From: Aurantiochytrium sp. KH105
Taxonomy: Eukaryota; Sar; Bigyra; Thraustochytrida; Thraustochytriidae
Direction: 5' to 3'
NCBI GenBank assembly: GCA_003116975.1
Contig: BGKB01000089.1
Span: 286,100-350,099 of the forward strand
Length of the DNA: 64,000 bases
Shown here: piece by piece, positions 1 to 10,376 of the stretch
Layout: the number at the start of each line of letters is the position of its first letter
Position numbering within the stretch: position 1 is the first letter of the stretch
Notes under the pieces: model-generated
Seen by the model: the letters and a program-made list of their open reading frames with translations, nothing else
Databases searched by the model: none
What the model was told of the DNA's origin: nothing
Translations under genes and position numbers: made by a program

Positions 1-675
1 CGTCGTCGTCGTTGTCGTCGTCGTCATTCTCGACGTTGGTGAACCCTTGGTGCCGCGTGTTCTCGTCGCGATTCCTCGTGCGACGGGGCCTGTTACTGTC
101 TGCCGAAGCGAAAGAGAGGTCGCCAAGGATAGAGGCTGCGGCAGCGGCGGCTTCTGCAGCGCGGTCCTGATCGCCCGCGCGCCTTGCCGTGGCCCCAAGC
201 CGCGCGTCGCGCGGCATCTCGCCCCCCTTGGAAAAAAAAATTATCAACAGAGAGAGAGAAAGGGGTTTGGGCGGGTTTGGGCGGGTTTGGGCTTTCGGCT
301 TCGTCAACCGTAAGTTGCAACAAGTACTGCACGACCATCGTGCCCATTCTTACTTGGGGACGTCTCCTCGCTGATAGGGAGATTATGCGATGCGCAGAAG
401 AGAAAAGGCGGTCAAACTTCGTTCACGTGCGTGGTAGTTGTGACCGCGTACACCTAGGTAGAAGTAGGCCTATAGAATGGAAATGAATTGCTCACGCCAA
501 AAGCTTCAGCGCGTCTCATACGCCTCGTCTTGCGAGGCAGAAGCGCATCTGCTTTACAGTTAGCCTTTCTAGAGAAGAGAAGAGGAGAGCAAGCGCGGTC
601 GTGTAAGTTTTCCTCTTTTTGGCAAGAAAAAAGGGTGAGCAAGGTTTCAGAAAAAAGAAGATTGGCTGACGGAAA
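1..675. other. Window-edge intergenic sequence
   Basis: No gene can be supported here. The first 26 bases are an imperfect CGT trinucleotide repeat. Short overlapping open frames on both strands lack any domain or start context. The stretch holds the 3' flank of the minus-strand proteasome chaperone gene that ends at 676. A gene running in from outside the window cannot be excluded. Confidence 0.5.
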
Positions 676-1560
676 CTACTGAAAAAGAGATACTTGCGGG
701 GCACCTCCATCAAGATATTGCCAGCAAGACGGTGGCCTCCACGCCTTGGGAGGAGCAGAGAATACTTTGGCAATAGCCTGTAGAGCTGCACCCATCATGC
801 AGGCCTCCGGGACATTAAAACCTTCCTTGCAAAAGAGGATAAGAGCGCGCATGGGCAAATTCTGCGCTTGGCAGACATTGAACAGGGCACTCAGGAGACC
901 CGCTTTAAAGACGGGTAACCTTGGCGAGCTCGCTACATCGAGAGGCGGGATACCTGTTTGACGAAGCACATCGAGGTCCTCGGGCGAGACGGCGTCGGAG
1001 GCCAGAAAACGAAACTCGTGCATCATGACCTCTTTTTCAAAGTTTGCGCTCGAGTCAGATCCGGCAAGAACCAAAATTGAGGCAAATCCGTGCGTTGAGA
1101 TCCAGGTCGAGAGCTCCTCTGCAAATTCTGCAGACGCGCCCTCCACGATTGGCGCCCTGATTTGCAACAAGGTGATCTTTCTGGAGGCAATACGATAGAT
1201 TTCGATGCTGCTGCACAGCTGGCCCTTTTCTGCGCCCTCGCATACATCAAGAGGGTCGACCCCTGCCATGGGAAGCACATGCGACGAGCGCAGTGCGCCG
1301 ACCTTTTGCGCCTCCTCGCCGGCAGTCTTTTCTGGACGGGAGTTCGCCGTGTTCATGACCAAGTCCATGGCCATCTGTCCAACGTTCCCCAGCGAGACGG
1401 CCGGGACTACAAGTAGGTCGCCGCGCAGGGCGTCTAGGGATGCGCTTCCCCATGCCGGGGCCGCTGCAAACTCCATCATTTTCTGCGTCGGGTAGATTCT
1501 TTGCTCTTGTTCTGCGCGATGGGTGTTTGTTCGGGCGTTGCGATGGTCAATCCAAGTCAT
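676..1560 (-). CDS. PSMG2: Proteasome assembly chaperone 2-like protein (PAC2)
   Basis: The 294-residue product resembles proteasome assembly chaperone 2, which in other eukaryotes pairs with PSMG1/PAC1 to scaffold the 20S alpha ring. The family signature lies near the N-terminus: a hydrophobic strand followed by VPAVSLGNVGQMAMDL, matching the usual PAVSVGNVGQLAMDL. Further matches are the LPMAGVDPLDV segment, the strand ITLLQIRAPI, ILVLAGSDSS and a C-terminal EGFNVPEACMMGAAL helix. Length is close to the usual 260-300 residues. The first ATG is at 1560; a Met-Met pair at residues 28-29 (about 1479) would place the start nearer the conserved domain and may be the true one. No intron is needed. 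It is divergent from the PABPN1-like gene downstream on the plus strand. Confidence 0.82.
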   Translation of the reverse strand: MTWIDHRNARTNTHRAEQEQRIYPTQKMMEFAAAPAWGSASLDALRGDLLVVPAVSLGNVGQMAMDLVMNTANSRPEKTAGEEAQKVGALRSSHVLPMAGVDPLDVCEGAEKGQLCSSIEIYRIASRKITLLQIRAPIVEGASAEFAEELSTWISTHGFASILVLAGSDSSANFEKEVMMHEFRFLASDAVSPEDLDVLRQTGIPPLDVASSPRLPVFKAGLLSALFNVCQAQNLPMRALILFCKEGFNVPEACMMGAALQAIAKVFSAPPKAWRPPSCWQYLDGGAPQVSLFQ

Positions 1561-2632
1561 CGAACGGAGCCTGTGGAACGTTTAGAACGGTTCTCGAAGC
1601 ATCGATGATCATCGTCATCATGATGATCTCCCAGGGCCGAGTCGGTGACGATTAAAAAATCTCGTCATGAACGCTACCAAGATACGAGCTGGTCAAGCGT
1701 TGCAGGCAAGCACAAGTTCGCGAAGCGACAATTGATTGTTTGAAGACTTTCAGCGTGGCCTTCAAGACAATCTCGCTTTTCGCAGGTCAATCTTTCTCTT
1801 GATTCTTTTCGCAATCTGCTCGTACATTTGAGTTCGAAGCAGGCAGATGGTATTCAGACCAAGGTTATGCGTGTAGAGCTACATTACCTCATTTCTTGAT
1901 CGAAGGATGCTCCTTTTTTCCTCCCCTTTCTATTTGTTGGGGATGTATGGTATCTTGATGAAGAGATATCTCGCTCGAAGGAGTGTTCTACTGCAACAAA
2001 CGCTGCTTGTAGTCCCTAATTTTAGTATATGGAGCGGCGAGGATTTGGTCGAGTCGAAAAGCAAAAGAAGAGCTTGCCCCGTCGATTTTTGTCCCATTCT
2101 TGTATGGATACGATCTAGTCCTGAGACAGGATTTCGAAAGTCTCTTCCAAGCGAAGTCACTATAGTTCAAGTCCCCGAACGGCAACGCCAGCTGAGGTCC
2201 AATCGTCATCAGGGCCGACTGTGCGACGTCCCGCGAGGTATTTCATCCAGCCTTCTTTCGCTGATAAAGTCACTGCAAAATGTCCCTCGTCAGCCCTCTC
2301 TCTGTACGGCAGCAAGTCGGGCCATGCCCGAGAGCGCACTCGCTCCGAACGTGGAGAACATGCTCGGCAAGCCCATCTTCACCTGGCTGTCGCAGGTGCG
2401 ATGAGCCGGCGAGTTGCTCTTGCATTCCGCGCCAAGCTGCAGGTCGCAGAAGCGGAGTTGCGGAAGTGGCGGCGAGTGGAAAAATCGCGCGCCAAGCACG
2501 CACGCCGAAGCCTCGAGGCCGGCGAGCAAGCACGCAAGCGGGCAACTCGAAGCGGACACGCAAGGCGCGCGCGAGAGCGAGTCTCGGCCGACGCGCGGAG
2601 CAGCGGCGGCGAGGGCAGCGCGGCGAGGAAAG
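1561..2632. other. Intergenic region between PSMG2-like and PABPN1-like genes
   Basis: This divergent spacer is AT-richer in its first half (about 1650-2250) and must hold both promoters. The 12-bp palindrome TCATCATGATGA at 1615-1626 lies about 55 bp upstream of the minus-strand ATG. A 165-codon plus-strand frame (1907-2404) opens with a non-conserved AT-rich part. Its last 24 codons, from an ATG at 2324, look protein-like and end at a GT, so a spliced 5' exon is possible but unproven. Confidence 0.5.
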
Positions 2633-3307
2633 ATGGGCGACGAGGCGGACGAGGAGCGCGAGCTGGCGGAGATGCAGGCCAAGCTGCTGGCCATGGAGGA
2701 GGAGGCCGCCAAGCTCGCCGCCGGCGACGACGACGACGACTTGGGCGGCGGCGACGGCGAGCTTGGCGGCAACGCGAACGCCGCCGGCGAGAACGGCGCG
2801 GGCGCCGGGCAGAGCGCAGCGGGCGCGGCAGCCGTGGGCGCCGGCGGCCCCAGCGGCGGCCCCAGCGGAGCCGGCACGGGCTCTGGCGTGGGTGGCAGCG
2901 GCGGCGACGAGACCGGCGAGGGCGGCGACGCGGCGGGCGATCGCGAGATCTTCGTCGGGAACCTGCACGACGACGTCGGGCCGCAGGACCTGAATGATTT
3001 TTTCAAGGACTGCGGTACGGTGAATAGAATTACGATCCTCTGCGACAAACACACGGGCCAGTCGAAGGGGTTCGCCTACATGGAGTTTGAGGAACCGGAG
3101 GCGATCGACCTCGCTCTCGAGCTTAACGAGACGGAGCTTATGGGCAAGGCGATCAAGGTCTCGCGGAAACGCAAAAACGTGCCACGGCATCAGCTTGGCC
3201 GCGGCCGCGGCCGAGGACGTGGCGGCTTTCGTGGTCGAGGCCGAGGTGGATTCAGAGGCGGAAGCAGAGGGCGTGGCCGTGGTCGGGGCCGCTTTCAGCC
3301 GTACTAG
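2633..3307 (+). CDS. PABPN1: Nuclear poly(A)-binding protein, PABPN1/PABP2-like
   Basis: This is a 224-residue protein with the PABPN1 layout. An acidic N-terminal coiled-coil segment (ELAEMQAKLLAMEEEAAKL, residues about 10-28) is followed by an Asp/Gly/Ala-rich linker. A single RRM spans about 103-183, with RNP2 IFVGNL and RNP1 KGFAYMEF. An Arg/Gly-rich C-terminus follows from about 190, ending FQPY. The VNRITILCDKHTG stretch is nearly diagnostic of PABPN1, which binds growing poly(A) tails and controls tail length in the nucleus. I chose the ATG at 2633 because the family acidic helix begins there. The frame is open upstream to 2414, but that part is Arg/Ser-rich and unlike the family. The RGG tail suggests arginine methylation, as known for PABPN1. 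Confidence 0.9.
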   Translation: MGDEADEERELAEMQAKLLAMEEEAAKLAAGDDDDDLGGGDGELGGNANAAGENGAGAGQSAAGAAAVGAGGPSGGPSGAGTGSGVGGSGGDETGEGGDAAGDREIFVGNLHDDVGPQDLNDFFKDCGTVNRITILCDKHTGQSKGFAYMEFEEPEAIDLALELNETELMGKAIKVSRKRKNVPRHQLGRGRGRGRGGFRGRGRGGFRGGSRGRGRGRGRFQPY

Positions 3308-3819
3308 AGCCTCGCCATGTCCTTGTTACACCTCACCTCCTACCCACCTACGTACCTTTCCATCTGTCTGATAGCCTTCAACGCTTTTGATTTACTGATT
3401 GATGTGCCCTCCCGCAAACCAAAGACTATAAAGTAAAAAATAAATAAAAAAATTCAACGACGCAAAAATCTCGTTTTCAATCTCTGTGCCTCCTCTCCTT
3501 TTCCGAGAAAGGGCCTGAATTGTCGTCTCTCTTGTCTCTGATAGAATACAAACGATCTCGTGCTCAATCTTTATTTCTTGGCTTTTTTTTTTCTTTAATT
3601 TGATGCCCAAATCGTCCCTATTCTGCCCGTAGAAAGCAGCAGCACGATGGACTGCGAGCACATCACAAGTCCATGCTTGTTAGGACACCTACATGCACGC
3701 AAGCAAGAGAACAAGCAACGAGCAATCATTGTCACAATTCTTTGCGAGATTCGAGTTTTTTGTTTTTTTATAACATCACATGCTCGCTTTGAGAAGGGAA
3801 GAAGGGGATGTGGGGTGAG
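3308..3819. other. 3' intergenic region between convergent RNA-binding genes
   Basis: This is the shared downstream flank of the PABPN1-like gene (+) and the three-RRM gene (-). It is AT-rich and holds AATAAA-like runs around 3436-3452 that could serve as polyadenylation signals. A CCTT/AAGG microsatellite starts just beyond it at about 3821. I see no gene. Confidence 0.5.
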
Positions 3820-6249
3820 TTAGGAAGGAAGGAAGGAAGGGGAGAACCTGATCTTTGTAGTGTGAGACCAATCTTGCAAGGCAGTTTCAAAGCTAGTACA
3901 CGCCTCGTAGACACACATCAACAAAGCAAACACAGACAAACGAAGGTCGTCCCAACTTTTGAAAGCCTGAATTGCAGCTGCAGACATACTCACGGCAAGA
4001 ACTGATACTCTCGCCAATACTGCCGATACCGCTGCCTCTGATGCCTGTGCAAGCTGGTCTGCAAAAGAGAAGGAAAACCTCGTGAGTTAGTGGAAGGCTG
4101 GCACACTGGCACGGCGCGGAGCGCGTTCACCTGCAAATGACTTTTCCGCCATTGCAGCACAGTCGAGCGCCGAGGAAGGCCTTTCGACGCGATCCTGGCC
4201 ATCCTCTGCAGTATCTTCTCCCACATCGTCAGCTTCTCCGGAATTACCATCGTTGAGATTGCCGTTGTTGTCAGCTTCAGTCGTAGCGGTCGGGTTGCCA
4301 TCGGTACCAAGCTGGCTTGAGCTGGAGCCAAGTTGCCCAGCTTCGACGACAAGCTGCTGGGCAGCCATCATCGCAGCGAGGTGGCGCTGCTCCGGCGGTG
4401 ACATCATCGGGCCCGGCGCGCCGTACATCATCGACGGCGAGTACACATATCCTCCAGGGCCAGCGGCAGCGCCAGCAGGACCAGCGCCATACGCAGCAGG
4501 ACCATGCGGAACAACAGACGCCATCGGGGACGAAGGCGGAGACGACGGGTAGTATGGGCCGTAGTAGGCGGCATGGCCGTAGGCCGCAAAATCCATCGCG
4601 GACTGAGCGCCTGGGGAGCCCGGGAAGAACATGGCGGGCATTTGTTGCCAGCCCGCCGTCGGGGAGCCCTGCGCCCCGTACATGAGAGGAGTGGACGCCA
4701 TGATTGGAGATGGCCCTCTAGGGTTATTTGAGAACTTGCCCCAATCTAGACGCACAGCCTGCGCTCCGAGCATAGTGCCCCGAAGGGTGTCGATGGCACG
4801 CTTGGCCTCCTCTCGAGTGGAGAACTTGACAAAGCCGCAGCCCTTGTTGGGCGGAATCTTGATGCTTTCGATGGATCCGCAGCATTCAAAGTGGGCTTGA
4901 ATGGCGTCGGCGTTGACATTCGGGTCCAAGTTGCCAATGAAGACCGTAGTTCGCGGGGCAGGTCTGCCTCCTCCGCTACTCGGTGGGCTTTGTTCTGCGT
5001 CCGAGGTCGCTTCGGGCTGATCCTCATCTTGGCGAGCATTGGCAGAGGCTTCACCGGTCGCCGGTTCACGCTGCAAAATTTCTGCGCCTGCAATTGCAGA
5101 TTTTTCTTCGTCTTGAGCCTCGTTCTCAGCCACAGGCTTTTTCTGAATCGTGGAGACGGCAATGGAGTCGTGCGTCACGTTCGGTGCGTTAAGATCGTCA
5201 GAGACCTGCGAGACTTCGGAAAAGGATCCGCTTCGGCTGCTCATGGTGCGCGACGAAAGGGAGGAGACTGAGGTTGCCCGCATGTACGCGGGGGGCTCAG
5301 CGTACGATGCGGTGTTGTTACTATGGCGCGGGCTATCGTGCCGTCTAGAGGATTCGCCGTTCGACGAAGACTGCCCCTCAGGCCGACGTGCCGCAGGGCC
5401 TACCCGCACGCGTCGCCCATCAATGAGAGCGTTTTGCATGGCACGCAGAGCCTGCCTGCAATCGTCCTGAGACTTGAAGCGGACGAAGCCGTATCCCTTG
5501 GAGCATCCCGTATTGGAATCGAAGAGGACATTGGCGTCCACACAGGTGGCGAACTTTTCTGCAAAGACAGCCTTGAGCGTCGCGCTGGTCGTTTCGGGCG
5601 CGAGGTCTCCGACGTAGAGTGAGAGATGGCTGCGATTGCGAGGGGACGGTGACGATCCCGCAGAGGCGGTGGCATTGGAGGTCGAGGTTGCGTCTGATTC
5701 GTTGTGATCCGCAGAATGCTGGCGCCGACGGCGCGATGCGTTGTTGTTGTTCCCGCTGCCATTGCTTCCGCTACTTCCGCTGCTGCCCTTTCCCCAGTTC
5801 AGCCGATAACAGAGGTTGGTGCCGGGAATCGGCTGTCCATTAAAGGTCTCGAGAACGTGGCGCGCGGCTGCGTGCGAGCTAAACTCAATGAACGCGTAGC
5901 CGGCAGGTAACCCGGTGCTGTTATTGCGCATCATGCGCACGCGGGCTACCTCTTGCGTGGGCGCGAACAGGTTGAGTAGATGGCCTTCGTTCCACGTGGG
6001 CTGAATGGAGCCCATCCACAGCGTGCAGGTTTCTCCGTGCATGACGTGTTGTCGACGAGGTCTCCGCTGCTGCTGCGGCTGTTGCTGCTGTTGCTGCTGC
6101 TGATGTTGTTGTTGCGGTTGCTTCTGCTGCTGCTCTGTCTTGGCCTGCATTTTCTCTTGGAGGACTTGACCTTGCTCCTGGTCCTGATCTTTCTCCTGGT
6201 CCTGGTCCTTCTCCTGCTCAGGCTCCTCGTGCTGCTTCTCGACCATCAT
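3820..6249 (-). CDS. Three-RRM RNA-binding protein, TIA1/NAM8/RBP45-47-like (spliced 3' end)
   Basis: This RNA-binding protein has three RRMs: about residues 73-156 (RNP2 LWMGSI, RNP1 GYAFIEFS), 207-291 (LYVGDL, GYGFVRFK) and 432-510 (VFIGNL, GCGFVKFS). This arrangement, including the LDWGK ending of RRM3, is that of TIA1/NAM8/RBP45-RBP47 proteins, which act in splicing and mRNA fate. A Gln-rich N-terminus (polyQ 40-60) and a Pro/Gly/Tyr/Ala-rich C-terminus flank the RRMs, and prion-like disorder is likely. The ATG at 6249 begins MMVEKQ; upstream the frame has only a TTG start. A 72-bp intron is predicted at 4059-4130 (donor GTGAAC, acceptor TTTTGCAG, phase 1). Reading on after it gives about 79 more residues to a stop at 3820. 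That tail ends in microsatellite sequence, and a second consensus donor (GTGAGT at 3993) lies inside it, so the true 3' end is uncertain. Confidence 0.85.
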
Positions 6250-8735
6250 GAGCTCGCCCGTACGCCTGCACGCCCGCGCGCTCGCTCGCGTACCCTTTTG
6301 CGTACTACTTGTTGCACACGTGCACCCCGTCCTCGCTGCTCGTACCGGCGCTACTTCTGATGCCGCTGTTTCTGCTGCCAACGCTTCTTCTGCTGCTGCC
6401 GCCGCCGCCGCTGCTGCCGAAGCCCGCGCTTCTCGCGCCGCTGCTGCCGGCTGCTACCGCCGCCGCCGGAGCGTCGCGTCCGCTGCTCCGCGCGTCGCGG
6501 CCTGTCGCGGCGAGGCCTCGCGCGGCAGTCCGAAAGGTAAAAGGTAACCCGGTAAGGTAAACAGGCGGGCGCCAGCTACAAAGCGAGCGAGGTCTCGCGA
6601 GCGAGGCCGCGCAGTGCCTCTCGCAGGTTCGCCACGCAGAGACGACGCGGCCTCGCGAGCGGCCGCGCTACGCCCTGGACCTGCTCTGCTCCTCGCCGCT
6701 CGCGAAGACCCAACCGAGCCACGCGGGCGCGAGATACAGAGCGACTGACGGAGAGGTCTGGGCTGCTCGCGCTGCGCTGTGCTCGATCGCAAGGAAGGAA
6801 AGCTGCGCGCCGGGATACCCGTCTCGCGCTCGGTCCTCGAGAGCGGCGGCGCCGCAGGGGCGGTCGGCCGCGCAGGCACGCTCGCAGCTCGCTCGGTCGC
6901 TCCCTCCCTTCCGCGCAGCTCGCGCGGCCGGCCTGCCTGGCGCTGCGCTCGCTGCCTCGCGCCGCTTGGCTCGCCGGGGCGCCTTGTGTTGCTTTGTTGC
7001 GTGTGTGCACGTGCCGCGTCGAGGACTCGGCACGTGCAGCGCTTTCCCTCGCTCGCAGGCGCTCCCTCGCTCCCTCCCTCGCTCCCTCGCCCGCCGCCGG
7101 GCTGCTGGAGGGCTGCCTGGCTGCCTGCGCGCGGCCGGGCTGCGCTGCCGGGCTGCGCGAGGGCTGGGCGCGGGTCGCGGTGCGCGATCGAAGCGAGTCT
7201 GCGCGGCGGTATCGTGTGCCTTGGCGAGCTCGCGCAGGCAGGCAGGCAGGCAGGCAGTGGTGCAGCGCGTGCAGCGACGCGCGCGAAGGTAGCTACGAGT
7301 TTGTGCGCGGCCCCGCACACACTGAGCTATGGCGCGCGCGCAAGTGCGCTATCGCGCCGCCGCAAGTGCGCTATCGCGCTGTAGGACCTTGCTCCTCGCG
7401 GCATGATGGCTCCAGCCCGCCGCGGACACGCACGCAGACTTCGAGCACGCGCACACGGCCTCGCTCCCTCGCCCGCTCGCGCCCGCTTGACCCGCGCACC
7501 CGCCCTGTCCAGGCCGCCAGGCCGGGCGAGCGGCGGGCGACAGACCTGCCCTGCGCGGCCCGCTGCGCGCGCGATCGCGTCGCGAGACCGGGCCCCGGGG
7601 GCGCGTGGGGGCAGCGAGCGCAACCTTTCGACTCGACTCGACTCGACTCGGGGCGGCCGGGATGGGCGGTGCAAGGGAAGAAGGCGCTCGTACGTACATA
7701 CTGCACACTACGACTTGACTCGCGCATTCTTGTGTTGCTGCTGCTGCTACTACCCGGAATGATATGGAATGGAATAATGATGGATGGCGCGATACTTGCC
7801 GACAGACGCTCCGCGGCGTCCAGCCTTCTTCCTGCGCGGTACTCGAAGCCGGCCCTCGGCTCGGCTTGCGTGCGTGCGTGCGTGCGTGCGTGCAAGCTGC
7901 TTCGGCTTGGCTGGGCTGGGCTTGGCTTGGCTTGGCTCGGATCCACTCCACTCGGCTCGACTTGGTCGGCTCGACGCCCGCGAAGGTATGCGGTGCTTGC
8001 CTGCTGCACCAAAACGTAACCTGGACGCGAGCCTTGACCGACCGCCTTCTTCTCCTTGAGCTCTCGCGGGCCTCGGCACACGTCGATCGCAGCGCATCTC
8101 ATCTCATCATCTCACTCACCTCACAACAAATCATCTCGAGTCTCGTCTCGACGTCACGGCCGTCATCTGATCCAGGGAGCTGTCTGACTGTCACTGAGAC
8201 CAGGAGTCGCCGATGCAGGCAGGTCGGCCAAGTTGGCCGTGCGGTTGCTGCTGTTGCTGCTGCTGCTGCAAAAAGAGGTTGTTGAGTGCATCACTCACTC
8301 ACTCACTCACTCGCATCAGATTAGCGCCTGTGCGTCAGGAATGCGCATACCGGGGCGGAAGACGTGGACCGGGTGAAAAGGGCGCGTGTGCGTGTGCGCG
8401 CGCGCCGCAGAGGCGCTGCAAAAAGCGCTTGCGGCCGCGGCGCTGCCAGTCTGACTGTGAACGCGAAGGCAAGCGAGCAAGCGAGCAGCGATGACAGATG
8501 TATGGTATGGTATACGGTATGGTATGGAATGGTATGGATTCACAGTCAGGCGAGGAGGAGGTATAAAGGAGGAGGAAGGCGCAATTGCCATCGAATCCAA
8601 TAGGATCCAACCGAATGCTATGGGCATGAGAATGAGAGTGAGAAAGGGAATGGCATCGGAGTTCGGGACCATTCAAGGCAGATCAGAGACTTGCTTTGCT
8701 TGTGGTTGATTTATTTCTTGATTGGTTATTTCGTT
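6250..8735. other. GC-rich spacer with many short tandem repeats
   Basis: I find no supportable gene in about 2.5 kb. Long open frames occur on both strands at once, as expected where GC content suppresses stops, and their translations are Arg/Ala/Ser-rich without domains. The stretch is dense in simple repeats: CAGG at 7233-7257, ACTCG at 7628-7651, TGCG at 7867-7892, CTTGG at about 7906-7938, CTCA at 8289-8312 and GGTAT at 8500-8537. It contains the 5' flank of the three-RRM gene and the 3' flank of the Rho gene. Confidence 0.55.
7867..7938. repeat. Adjacent TGCG and CTTGG/CTGGG microsatellites
   Basis: A pure run of the tetramer TGCG (7867-7892) is followed, after a short interval, by pentamers of the CTTGG/CTGGG type to about 7938. 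Both lie in the gene-free spacer and probably arose by replication slippage. Confidence 0.85.
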
Positions 8736-9566
8736 TTATTGAATTGTACAGCAGCCACCTTCAGCCTGCGTCGCGGGGCCAGGCGCCATATTTGGAGAAG
8801 AAGCCTTTTTGGTGAGGCCGCTCCCAGGAGCCCGAAACGCAGGATTTCGAAGACTCGTGTCGGCCGCAAGCGAAAATATCTTGTCCACGTTGAACATTTC
8901 CTTGGCGGAACACTCAACAAATCCAATGGCGCCAACTTCTTCGGCGAGCTCGTGCAGCTCTTCAGTGGAACGTCCGAGAGCCTCTTCATTCTTGAGATCG
9001 TGCTTGGTGCCCACGAGAATAAAGGGCGTGTCCGGACAGTGCTTGGTAACCTCTGGGATCCACTTCTTTTGCACATTCGTGAGCGATCGGTCACCTGCCA
9101 AAGAAAAGCACAGCAAAAACACATCTGTCTCTGGATACGAGATGGGACGCAAATGCTGCGCAAGGGAAAACAAAAGCACAACACGCGGATCAGAGGGAAC
9201 CGGCACACGATCGTCGTCGTGCATGTTTTGCATCCGTGCGTGTTTGTACGTCAGAATCTTGTCCATTCGCTCAGAGCGCGTTTTATCTCATCTCTAGAAG
9301 GATCGCTCTTGCTCGCTCGTCCATCAGCTCAGACTTACATCATACTCCTCTTGCCCAGCCGTGTCCCAGAGTTGCATCAAGAAGTCCTTGTTATCTGCTC
9401 GAATGACCTTTTCAAAGTTGTCAAAAACCGTGGGCACATACTCTGTTGGGAACTTGCCCTGAGAGTAGCTGATCAAAAGACTCGTCTTGCCAACAGCACC
9501 GTCGCCCACGATGACCACCTTGAGCGTGTTCATGGCATCGTCGATGGTGGCCTTGCGAGACGACAT
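8736..9566 (-). CDS. Rho-family small GTPase (Rac/Cdc42-like), two exons
   Basis: Exons 9339-9566 and 8736-9155 join across a 183-bp intron (9156-9338; donor GTAAGT, acceptor TTGCGCAG, phase 0) to give a 215-residue Rho-type GTPase. Visible motifs are the P-loop [11 protein letters not shown], the Rho effector loop YVPTVFDNF, the switch [11 protein letters not shown] continuing across the splice into [18 protein letters not shown], the guanine-specificity GTKHDL (TKxD) and ECSAKE. The invariant DTAGQEEYD/xLRPLSYP junction supports the splice exactly. The C-terminus lengthens the hypervariable region and ends GGCCTIQ, a CAAX box (CTIQ) with an adjacent cysteine. Farnesylation plus palmitoylation and plasma-membrane attachment are expected. 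No strong polybasic cluster precedes it. ATG 9566 gives MSSRKATID; upstream only a TTG is in frame. Confidence 0.95.
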
Positions 9567-10376
9567 CGTTGTCACTTCAATCCGCAAGAAATTCTCCTTG
9601 CTCGAACCAAACGTTTGCTGTTATTCGTTTGAGCGTCTCCAGGCAGGTCGTCTTCCCTCGCGAACTCCCCGCCCGCCGCCCAGGCGAGATCCTCCTGCTC
9701 GCACGCCTTCAAAGCGTCGCGCGCCCCCCTTTTCCCCCTCCTTTCTGCACCAGCTTATTCGCTCGCGCGTGCCGCGATTTCCCGACGCGCGCACGCTACC
9801 TCCCCTCTCCGTGCCTCTGCGCAGGGTCGAGATCCCGCGCGCCAGGATTCCGACGGCCGCTCGCCGCGGGGCCGACTCCTCCTCCTCGCGCTCGCGCGCA
9901 GGTCCCCTCGCCGCCTCGCCGCCGCTCGGACGCCGCGCTCGCGTCTCGATCGTGGTCGTCCGTCTCGTCTCTTCCGGTCTGCCGGGCCGCCTGCTCTCGC
10001 GACTTGCGGTGCACGCGCCGTTTCCCCACTTGCCGGCCGCTTCCACAAGTGAACTATCTCCGCATTCCCCTCTTGCGCAGCGGCCCACCAGTGGCCGTTC
10101 ACGTCGCACACGCCGCCCGGCGGCTGGTACACACCCCGACCCAGGGACAGAAACCGTGGGATTCGTAACGGCGTTCAACGGAGGGTGTGCGTTACGCTTT
10201 ACGAGAAAGGTTGGTGATACAGAGCGGAGCTCGGGCGGGCGCCGCACGGGCGTGCGGCGCTTCGCGGAGGAGGGAAGGACGCCCGGTCGGAAGCGGCGAC
10301 CGAAAAGGTCGTCTGGACTGGGACTGGGCCTGACTGGACCAGGGCTCGGTCGAGGGAAACTCTCACTGCAGTGCAG
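9567..10376. other. Divergent promoter region between Rho GTPase and coiled-coil gene
   Basis: About 0.8 kb of GC-rich DNA lies between two divergently transcribed genes. Open frames on both strands are Arg/Pro/Ser-rich and match nothing. It must hold both promoters and 5' UTRs. I cannot point to a TATA box. Confidence 0.5.

Noticed and set aside
1907-2404. 165-codon plus-strand frame upstream of the PABPN1-like gene
   Set aside because: The first two thirds are AT-rich and unlike a protein. Only the last 24 codons look plausible, and no confirmed splice joins them to a gene.
6454-7320. Long minus-strand open frame (288 codons) and overlapping frames
   Set aside because: Arg/Ala/Ser/Pro-rich translation in GC-rich DNA with open frames on both strands and no domain; best explained by lack of stops.
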